From assembly GCA_003519585.1 (NCBI GenBank), contig DOWL01000168.1, positions 3,571 to 17,533 on the forward strand: a DNA stretch of 13,963 nucleotides, written 5' to 3'. Source of the stretch: Nocardioides sp. Its GTDB lineage: Bacteria; Actinomycetota; Actinomycetes; Propionibacteriales; Nocardioidaceae. The first letter of the stretch is position 1. Each line of letters begins with the position of its first letter. Below, piece by piece: positions 1 to 5,723 of this stretch. The notes below the pieces were generated by a model. The model did no database searches and was not told where the DNA came from. It saw only the letters and a list, made by a program, of their open reading frames with translations. The translations under genes were made by a program, and so were the position numbers.

Positions 1-137
1 CCCAGCCGCCCGAACGGGGTGACGGTCCGGGCGGGCCGCGGCGGCTTGGGCGGCGCGGGGATCAGCGCGTAGCCCATCCCGATCAGGCCGATGACGATGA
101 GCGCACCGAAGACGGCGGGCAGGAAGGCGGTGCTCAT
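1..137 (-). CDS. Partial TadB/TadC-like pilus membrane protein (N-terminus only)
   Basis: Only the first 45 or so codons are in the window; the gene continues past base 1. The start ATG (137-135) overlaps the TGA of the upstream CpaF-like gene as ATGA, which fixes the start and implies translational coupling; a G-rich Shine-Dalgarno-like stretch precedes it. The visible N-terminus is one hydrophobic segment (about residues 4-25, FLPAVFGALIVIGLIGMGYA) followed by a proline- and arginine-rich linker. A gene directly after cpaF in this kind of operon is normally a TadB/TadC (type II secretion F domain) inner-membrane platform protein. That identity is inferred from position and the membrane segment; the F domain itself lies outside the window. 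Confidence 0.6.
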   Translation of the reverse strand, partial: MSTAFLPAVFGALIVIGLIGMGYALIPAPPKPPRPARTVTPFGRL

Positions 138-1810
138 GACGTGGCCACCCCCGGGTTGGCCTGGGACTCGGCCTTGTACGCCTCGAGGTCGAACCCGTGC
201 CGCGCCAGCTCCTGGGCGAGGAAGTTGTCGAGCTTGCCGGTCGCGACGGCCTGGCCGAGCTGGTTGGGGGCGAAGATCGGGGTGGTGGCGTATCCCCTGG
301 CGGCGTCGATGCTGGGCTGGACGACCAGGACCTCCTCGACCCAGCGCTGCTTGCGGAAGGTGCCGTCGGGATTGGGGACGACCTCCGAGCGCAGGTACAT
401 CACGATGTCGATCGCGGCGGCCAGCTTGCTGATCGCCAGCTCGCGGGTGACCTGGGGGCCCTTCTCCATGGCGCAGGAGACGAGCTTCTCGATGGTGTGC
501 TCGGCGCTGCGGGCGTGGGTGGTGCTGATCGAGCCCGGCCCGGACTCCATGGCCTTGAGCATGTTCCAGACCTCGGGGCCGCGGACCTCGCCGACGATCT
601 GGCGGGCGAGGTTGAACCGGAAGGAGTGGTGGATGGCCTCCTCGAGGCTGAACTCACCGGCCTGGCGGCCGTCGATGCCGACCTCTCCGGATCCGGGGCG
701 GTGCTCCCAGGCGTGGACGATCTTGTGGCGGTCGACGAGCTCGTGCAGGTGCAGCTCGAACTCGGTCTCGAAGGTGCCGATCATCTCCCAGGGCGGGATG
801 CACGAGCACAGGGCGCGGACCCAGGTGGTCTTGCCGCTGCCTTGGACGCCGGAGACGACGATGCTCTTGCCGGCACGCACGCAGGTTGCGACGAAGTCGG
901 CCAGGACCGGGCTACATGCCTTGCGGTCGTAGACCATCTCGTCCATCGACACCTCGCGCATGCTGTGTCGGCGGATCACGACGGAGGTGTAGGCCATCAC
1001 CCAGGAGCCGGCCGCGAGCCGCGCTCCCCCGGGCAGCCGGAGGTCCAGGTGCGGCCGGGCCTCGGTGAAGGGTCGGTTCTGCCGTGCGCCGAGGTCGGAG
1101 AGGAACTCGCGCAGCTCGTCCTCGGAGTCGGCGATCGGGGCGGCCTCGACCAGGGTGCCGTCGACCAGCTCCAGCCACACCGAGCAGAGCGGGCCGCGGG
1201 CGATGACGATGATGTTCTCGACGTCCTCGCGCTCGACCAGGGGCTGCAGGCGGCCGAGTCCGAACAGGGCGGCGTGGAGGGCGGACTTGAGTGCCTTCTC
1301 GTGGTCCTTCGTCCACGGCGGCCGACCGGTGGAGACCAGCGTCTCGGCCTCGGACTTGATGAGCTCCTCGATGACGTCGAGGCCCATCTGCTCGCGGTCC
1401 TCTTCGGTGACCCGGCCACCTTCCTTGTCGAGCCGGGCGGTCAGTCGCGACGAGATCTCGGCGCGGTACTGCGCGATCAGCTCCCAGTCCAGCTCGACTT
1501 CGCCATCCGCGCCGCGAGTGTCGTGATGCTCCTCCGGCGCTGGCGTGACGAGCGGGCGCAGGCTGAACTCCGAGCGGGCGCGGCCAGGCAGTTGGCCCTC
1601 GCCTTCGCTGGTCCAGGCGCCGGCGAAGATCGGCAGCGAGGTCGGGTCGTGGTCCTCGACGACCGGCGGCGGGGGCGGCGGGGTGCCGTTGGTGCCGCGG
1701 GCGAAGGGCGAGGTCGGCTCGCGGTTCGCGGCATGGCGGGCCTCCAGCCACTCGTCGGCGCGCAGCGGGTCGCGGCCGTTGGTCTCCGGGTTGCGTCCGT
1801 TGGTGCTCAT
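134..1810 (-). CDS. CpaF/TadA-family secretion ATPase of a Tad/Flp-type pilus system
   Basis: This 558-residue protein is a type II/IV secretion hexameric ATPase that would power assembly of a Tad/Flp-type pilus from the cytoplasmic face of the membrane. Visible motifs are Walker A GVQGSGKTT (residues 321-329), an acidic region around FETEFELHLHEL (347-358), the Asp-box/Walker B region RQIVGEVRGPE (403-413) and the His box STTHA (429-433). The first 110 residues are low-complexity and include a run of six prolines (45-50), so they look disordered; the helical N-terminal domain begins near residue 108. An open frame extends to 2320, but the ATG at 1810 has a good GGAGG six bases upstream and overlaps the stop of the preceding gene (ATGA), so the longer form is rejected. 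Family assignment is secure; pilus versus another secretion role is inferred from the operon. Confidence 0.93.
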   Translation of the reverse strand: MSTNGRNPETNGRDPLRADEWLEARHAANREPTSPFARGTNGTPPPPPPVVEDHDPTSLPIFAGAWTSEGEGQLPGRARSEFSLRPLVTPAPEEHHDTRGADGEVELDWELIAQYRAEISSRLTARLDKEGGRVTEEDREQMGLDVIEELIKSEAETLVSTGRPPWTKDHEKALKSALHAALFGLGRLQPLVEREDVENIIVIARGPLCSVWLELVDGTLVEAAPIADSEDELREFLSDLGARQNRPFTEARPHLDLRLPGGARLAAGSWVMAYTSVVIRRHSMREVSMDEMVYDRKACSPVLADFVATCVRAGKSIVVSGVQGSGKTTWVRALCSCIPPWEMIGTFETEFELHLHELVDRHKIVHAWEHRPGSGEVGIDGRQAGEFSLEEAIHHSFRFNLARQIVGEVRGPEVWNMLKAMESGPGSISTTHARSAEHTIEKLVSCAMEKGPQVTRELAISKLAAAIDIVMYLRSEVVPNPDGTFRKQRWVEEVLVVQPSIDAARGYATTPIFAPNQLGQAVATGKLDNFLAQELARHGFDLEAYKAESQANPGVATS

Positions 1811-2646
1811 GCGTGGCCTCCGTTCGTGGGAGCGAGGGCGGCCTGGTTGGCGCCGAGGATGGACTGGATGGCGGCGGTGCTGCCCTGGTAGCCGCGCAGC
1901 AGCCCGGAGGACTCGAACTTGCGGGGCTTGCGCGCGCCGTGGGAGTAGACCTCGGCCACCTCGGGCTCCCAGTCCACGGAGGCGACCACGGGGATCTGGA
2001 GGGCCTTGGCGATGTGGCGTGCGGTGTAGGGCCGGACTCGGGCGCCGGTGGGAAGCGTGGGCCAGCGTCGCTCCTCGTCGACGAGGAGGACCCCGAGACG
2101 GGAGAGCCCACCGACCGCGGCGAACTGTGCCCGCAGGGTCTTGGCCCAGCTGGTGGCACCGGCCAGTGCCGGCAGCGAGCTGCGGGTAACGAGCAGGGTC
2201 AGGTCGGAGCCGGCGATCAGCGGCTGGGGCCAGCCGGCGAGGCCGAGTCGTCCGGCGTCGATGATGACGTCCTGGCCGTTGCGGTCGAGGGCGCGCAGTT
2301 GCTCGGTGAGCGGTTCCCACAGGGGCAACAGGCTGGGGGCCTGCTCGTGGGCGCGGATGCCGGGCAGGAACCAGGCCGACCGCTCGGCCGGTGCCTCGGG
2401 GTCCAGCAGCAGCGTCTCGCGGGGCAGCGCTTCGGCCAGCGTCCCCTCGCGTAGGGAGAGGGCGAGGTTGATCAGCCCGCCGGTCGGCTCCTGGGTGCCG
2501 TGGAAGTAGCCGGCGAAGACCGAGGAGGATCCGGTCGGGTCGGCGTCGACCAGGAGCACGGGTCGGTCCCAGTTGAGGGTGAGCCCGAGCGCCGTGGTGG
2601 AGACGCCGGGCGAACCGCTCGCGGAGGCCAGGACGATCAGCGCCAT
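1807..2646 (-). CDS. MinD/ParA-like (TadZ/CpaE-type) protein of the pilus operon
   Basis: A 279-residue protein with the fold signature of SIMIBI/ParA ATPases: an N-terminal beta strand (ALIVLASASG), a P-loop-like turn GSPGVSTT (residues 11-18) and a second strand ending LLVDADPTGS (31-40). TadZ/CpaE proteins of this kind localise Tad machinery at the pole. The loop is deviant: the lysine of the usual GK[ST]T is replaced by serine (S16), and the ParA signature lysine is absent as well, so normal ATP hydrolysis is doubtful. I recall GxPGVxTT variants in actinobacterial homologues, so this may be typical of the family rather than damage. It starts 3 bases after the SAF-domain gene's stop and ends in an ATGA overlap with cpaF, placing it firmly in the operon. 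The exact TadZ role is inferred. Confidence 0.8.
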   Translation of the reverse strand: MALIVLASASGSPGVSTTALGLTLNWDRPVLLVDADPTGSSSVFAGYFHGTQEPTGGLINLALSLREGTLAEALPRETLLLDPEAPAERSAWFLPGIRAHEQAPSLLPLWEPLTEQLRALDRNGQDVIIDAGRLGLAGWPQPLIAGSDLTLLVTRSSLPALAGATSWAKTLRAQFAAVGGLSRLGVLLVDEERRWPTLPTGARVRPYTARHIAKALQIPVVASVDWEPEVAEVYSHGARKPRKFESSGLLRGYQGSTAAIQSILGANQAALAPTNGGHA

Positions 2647-2649
2647 GCC

Positions 2650-3330
2650 TCAGCGCTCCCGGGCGTCCAGGACGAGTGCGACCCGTCCGGTGGCGGCACG
2701 GGCAGCCAGGTCGGCTGCCTCGGCTTCGGGCACCGAGACGTTGACGACGGTCTCCCCCGTCTCCTCGACGCGGCTAACACCAACGACGGTGGCCTCGATG
2801 GTCACCGGCTCCTTGTCGGTGATCTCGCCCTGGTCGCCGGGCGTGGTGACGACCCGGACGGCGTCGCCGCCGTACAGCGGCTCCGACGGCATCTGGGCGG
2901 GAGTGAGGCTGATGCCCACGAGGGACTCCCCCTCCCCCGGCACCAGGTTGCCGGCGATCGCCTGCTCGGTGAGGAGAGTGCCGGCCCACAGGTCGACGGC
3001 GGCACGACTGCCCTCGAGCTCGGCCTTCTGGCTGCCGGGGACCGGGGTCAACGCCGGGTCGACGCTGACCCGCACCACGGCGAGGTCGCCGGCCTCGATG
3101 GTCTCGCCACGCTTGATGTCGTTGCTGACGACCAGGACCTCTTGGGCGTCGTTAACCGAGGTGAACGCGAACGCGGTCCCCAGGCCGCCGGCAGCGACAA
3201 GAGCCGCGCAGAGTGCCAGGACCCAACGCCTGCGGCGGCGCCTCAGCCGTGGAAAGTGGTTGTGGTCGGGAGGTGCCTTGATACTGGCGCCAACCTCGTC
3301 CCGTGCTTGTTGAGCAGTGTTCATCGACAT
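2650..3330 (-). CDS. SAF-domain membrane protein (CpaB/RcpC-like)
   Basis: A 226-residue protein with a basic cytoplasmic N-terminus (RLRRRRRR, residues 28-35), one transmembrane helix (about 36-57) and then an SAF domain (about 63-125) containing the typical pattern VSNDIKRGETIEAGDL. SAF proteins of the CpaB/RcpC type are periplasmic or extracytoplasmic parts of Tad pilus machines. It is the first gene of the leftward operon, with its own intergenic region upstream. Start: the ATG at 3330 is preceded by GAGAGGA at 11-17 bases, somewhat far; a second ATG two codons later is possible. Shorter than proteobacterial CpaB, and with no recognisable secretin-interacting RcpC tail, as is usual in actinobacteria. 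Function inferred from domain and operon. Confidence 0.82.
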   Translation of the reverse strand: MSMNTAQQARDEVGASIKAPPDHNHFPRLRRRRRRWVLALCAALVAAGGLGTAFAFTSVNDAQEVLVVSNDIKRGETIEAGDLAVVRVSVDPALTPVPGSQKAELEGSRAAVDLWAGTLLTEQAIAGNLVPGEGESLVGISLTPAQMPSEPLYGGDAVRVVTTPGDQGEITDKEPVTIEATVVGVSRVEETGETVVNVSVPEAEAADLAARAATGRVALVLDARER

Positions 3331-3656
3331 GGATCCCCGAGTCCTCTCTTGTCTCGATCACCTACGTGTCAAGACGTGCCGGGAGCGGTCATCGCGAGCC
3401 CGACTCGATAGAACCACACTAGTGCATTTCTATCGAGAGAATCGTTATCCACAGCTGACCGATTCCGAGATGTCATCGCCCGAGTCCTGACCGGAAGTGG
3501 TTGCGTGGCCCAATCCCCCCGATGGGACTGAGCGCTCGCACGCACCGAACATCCAGGTCAATGGGACCACAAATCATGCGGACTTTTCGGGAGGAGTATC
3601 TCCCTGTGGATTACGGTCAAACTCGGCGCCAGGCGCGCCCGTCTACGGCCCTGGAC
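3331..3656. other. Intergenic region between the pilus operon and the XRE regulator
   Basis: 326 bp without a convincing gene. It must contain the promoter of the leftward pilus operon. Read leftward, a good -35-like TTGACA lies at 3372-3367, but I see no matching -10. Other contents are the 34-bp dyad at 3404-3437 and a DnaA-box-like TTATCCACA at 3445-3453. The stretch is visibly more AT-rich around 3404-3455 than its surroundings. Two overlapping plus-strand frames around 3497-3905 mostly run antisense to the XRE gene and show no recognisable protein. Confidence 0.5.
3404..3437. repeat. 34-bp dyad: 10-bp perfect inverted arms around an 8-bp palindrome
   Basis: The arms CTCGATAGAA (3404-3413) and TTCTATCGAG (3428-3437) are perfect inverted repeats. 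The centre carries CACTAGTG (3417-3424), itself a palindrome on exactly the same axis, with three unpaired positions on each side. It lies 74-107 bases upstream of the SAF gene start. Such a nested dyad is what a dimeric or tetrameric DNA-binding protein would recognise, so an operator or a recombinase-type site are the likely readings; no run of T supports a terminator. Confidence 0.7.
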
Positions 3657-4097
3657 CTACCCGCGCCGCAGACGCTGCTGCCGGGCTTCCTGGAAGGCCG
3701 CGGCGACGACGTCGACTGTGTCCCCCAACCCACGCGCGAGACTCTCAAGCTGCCTGGCTGCTGGGAGTCGGGTCCAACGGCCTTGCTCCCAGGCGTAGTA
3801 GGTCGGCACAGCCGCGTTGACGGCCGCAGCCAACTCGGGCACCGTCAGCCCCGCCTTCAAACGCAGTGCTCTGAGATCAGGAACCTCACCCTCCATGTGA
3901 ATTAGACGAAGGGTCGGGATGTCGAGCGCTCTAGCAAGCTTGACCAAGAAGTCCGGCCGAGGAACCGACGCGCCCAGCTCCCAACGAGATATGCGCTCCC
4001 CACCGGCGGCACCAACTAGACGCGCCAACTCATGCTGGGTCAGGCCCGCCTTCTCGCGAGCGGCGCGCAGCACTGAGGGGTCAATTCCGGAAACCAT
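3657..4097 (-). CDS. Small regulator with two tandem XRE helix-turn-helix domains
   Basis: A 146-residue DNA-binding protein made almost entirely of two XRE/Cro-type domains. The first spans about residues 8-62 (REKAGLTQHELARLVG, then ERISRWELGASVPRP). The second spans about 74-129 (LRLKAGLTVPELAAAV, then VPTYYAWEQGRWTRLP). No ligand or protease domain is visible. It is transcribed away from the nuclease/Argonaute operon, whose likely start is 297 bases to the right, so it is a natural candidate for the module's regulator and for autoregulation; this is inference. The start ATG at 4097 has no Shine-Dalgarno; a TAGTGT hexamer lies nine bases upstream, compatible with a leaderless transcript. 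The domain call is secure, the target is unknown. Confidence 0.88.
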   Translation of the reverse strand: MVSGIDPSVLRAAREKAGLTQHELARLVGAAGGERISRWELGASVPRPDFLVKLARALDIPTLRLIHMEGEVPDLRALRLKAGLTVPELAAAVNAAVPTYYAWEQGRWTRLPAARQLESLARGLGDTVDVVAAAFQEARQQRLRRG

Positions 4098-4394
4098 CGC
4101 TGACAGACACTAGTCGGAGCAAGCGGGAGCCCCCGCCGCGAATCTCCTCACAAGTTGAGCGACCTACGTGATACCCGCGCTGGGCAGAGGGCGCTGGGAC
4201 ACGCCGCTGACTCGCGGTGGAGCGTGACAACGGCGATGCCTACCGGTCCTCTCGAAAGGCGTGGGCCTCATCAAATCCGGACGCCCGCAGGTAGCACCGC
4301 CTCTGAGCCGCGTCTGCCTCGTACTGTCGGAGGCGACTCGTACCCTCAGAGAGCCGAGGCTCTCCAGATTCCTCGGCAGAAGCGAGGTGACCGG
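4098..4394. promoter_or_regulatory. Divergent regulatory region and leader of the nuclease/Argonaute operon
   Basis: 297 bp between the divergent XRE gene and the preferred start of the nuclease gene. An open plus-strand frame (from a TTG at 4155) runs through it into the nuclease, but its 80 residues are arginine/proline/serine-rich without domain character and lack a good ribosome site, so I treat it as non-coding. The region must hold the promoters of both transcription units; I cannot place a convincing -35/-10 pair. The sequence nearest the nuclease start (4349-4387) can form several competing stems. Confidence 0.5.
4349..4387 (+). promoter_or_regulatory. Overlapping alternative stems ending at the nuclease ribosome site
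   Basis: Three stems can be drawn. A: GAGAGCC (4349-4355) with GGCTCTC (4358-4364). B: GCCGAGG (4353-4359) with CCTCGGC (4371-4377), an 11-nt loop. C: CCTCG (4371-4375) with CGAGG (4383-4387), which would cover the Shine-Dalgarno GAGGTGA (4384-4390). A and B exclude each other, and B and C exclude each other, the logic of a translational switch. A could equally be a DNA operator of 16 bp. GC-rich DNA forms such stems by chance often, so the functional reading is tentative. Confidence 0.35.
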
Positions 4395-4397
4395 GTG
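4384..4397 (+). promoter_or_regulatory. Shine-Dalgarno that decides the GTG start of the nuclease gene
   Basis: GAGGTGA at 4384-4390 matches seven bases of the anti-Shine-Dalgarno, with seven bases between the GAGG core and the GTG at 4395-4397. No comparable site precedes the upstream TTG (4155) or ATG (4236) of the same frame. The first recognisable DUF4365 helix starts only about eleven codons after this GTG. Confidence 0.7.
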
Positions 4398-5723
4398 GGA
4401 AGCGGTAAGCAGGTCAGCCGCAGCGCGCACATCGGCGATGCTGGTATCGCCCTTATCCACCAGCGGGTCAGCGCCATGGATCACGCCTGGCACGAGCGCA
4501 CAGTCGACGCCGGGATCGATGGCACGATCGAGCTGCGCGACCCTGCGACGGGCGAAGTCAGCAACTGCCACCTCCAGGTGCAAAGCAAGGCCAGCGACAA
4601 CGACTTCCCCGGTGAGACCGCCGACCGGTTCCACTACGACTGCGACGAGCGCGACCTGGACTACTGGATGAAGTCTTCAATGCCCGTCCTGCTGGTCTGC
4701 TCACACCCCAAGCGGGGCGAAGCCTGGTGGGCGCACATCCAGTCCTACTTCGCGGATCCCGCCCGTCGCGCCAGCGGACGTGTGGACTTCAACAAGATCA
4801 CCATGTCCCTTGAAGGGGACGTCTCCGACCGGCTGTTCGCGGTTGCGGATCCTCACGGCCGCGCGCACACGCCCGTCGCTGATCTGCGTGATGAAACGCT
4901 GGAGTCGAACCTGCTGCCCGTGACGATGCCCGACGTGTTCTGGGCATACGACGCCGCGGTCACACTCCCCCGGAAGGTCTACGACCTACAGCGCGAGAGC
5001 AGCCTCGACATCCGAGACGACTTCACCCTCTTCGGCGGCCGGCTGCTGACGTGGAGCCCCGTCGAGGACACCGCGTTGGCGGGCGCGGTGAACGGTGACC
5101 CGACGATCGAGGCCACCGGCGAACTGCTCGACGGCAGCCCGGACAGCGAGCGAGTACTGGTGCGCTTACTCAACAACGCCTTCCGGCAAGACCTCCGCGA
5201 TGACTGCGCCTTCCACGGCAAGCGCCACATGCTCTACTTCCGCGCCACCGACGACCTGTCGCCACGGAGCTGGAACACAAGCGGCACCCATTGGCGCTCC
5301 GTCTTCAAGCCGCACGCCAAGAAGACCAACCCATCGCAGGTCAGCTACTACAAGCACGCCGGCCTCAAGTGGCAGTTCCTCAACCTCGACGACGAGTGGT
5401 TCTGCGCCCTGACGCCCGACTACTACTACTCAATCGACGGCTACCGCGAGTCACGGTTCACAGCCCAGTACCTGAGCGGCATCAAGCGGCTCGAACGTAA
5501 CCCCGCTGTGCTCGGCGAGACCCGCATGTGGGCCGCCATCCTCGCAGGTCGCGAGGGCGGCCATGACAGCTTGTTCAGCCAGAACAAGCGCATCCTCGAC
5601 TTCGGCAAACTCGTCACCTTCGACACCGACCGAGGCATCGACGAGGCGAAGTGGAAGCGAGCGGCAGAGGCGTCGGACCCGACCGATCCTCTGGCTGACG
5701 GGGAGCTGGCGGAGACGGCATGA
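4395..5723 (+). CDS. DREN-APAZ: DUF4365 PD-(D/E)xK nuclease fused to an APAZ domain
   Basis: Effector subunit of a SPARDA-type short Argonaute system. Counting from GTG 4395 the protein has 442 residues. Residues about 8-150 are a DUF4365 nuclease: the helix HIGDAGIALI (12-21), the catalytic aspartate in GIDG (D42) and QxK in VQSK (Q63, K65), then the conserved strand MPVLLVCSHP. From about 165 to 425 is an APAZ domain, with KHAGLKWQF (320-328), DDEWFCALTPDYYYS (332-346) and YLSGIKRLERNPAVLG (359-374), the part expected to dock onto the partner Argonaute. In described SPARDA systems this nuclease degrades DNA and RNA collaterally once the Argonaute finds its target; here that is inference. 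Start: GTG 4395 has GAGGTGA with ideal spacing, and the resulting length fits the family. The stop overlaps the Argonaute start (ATGA), implying equimolar, coupled translation. Confidence 0.9.
   Translation: MGSGKQVSRSAHIGDAGIALIHQRVSAMDHAWHERTVDAGIDGTIELRDPATGEVSNCHLQVQSKASDNDFPGETADRFHYDCDERDLDYWMKSSMPVLLVCSHPKRGEAWWAHIQSYFADPARRASGRVDFNKITMSLEGDVSDRLFAVADPHGRAHTPVADLRDETLESNLLPVTMPDVFWAYDAAVTLPRKVYDLQRESSLDIRDDFTLFGGRLLTWSPVEDTALAGAVNGDPTIEATGELLDGSPDSERVLVRLLNNAFRQDLRDDCAFHGKRHMLYFRATDDLSPRSWNTSGTHWRSVFKPHAKKTNPSQVSYYKHAGLKWQFLNLDDEWFCALTPDYYYSIDGYRESRFTAQYLSGIKRLERNPAVLGETRMWAAILAGREGGHDSLFSQNKRILDFGKLVTFDTDRGIDEAKWKRAAEASDPTDPLADGELAETA

Noticed and set aside
197..1891. A 564-codon plus-strand open frame opposite the CpaF gene
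   Set aside because: It is antisense to a gene with clear ATPase motifs, has shadow-type composition (Gly/Ala/Asp-rich), and matches no recognisable domain; long antisense frames are usual in high-GC DNA.
1811..2320. N-terminal extension of the CpaF frame to 2320
   Set aside because: It overlaps the MinD-like gene, is Arg/Pro/His-rich without domain character, and the ATG at 1810 has a good ribosome site and ATGA coupling.
3445..3613. DnaA-box-like sequences as a replication origin
   Set aside because: Only one exact and one imperfect box, with no dnaA, repA, parAB or iteron array nearby.
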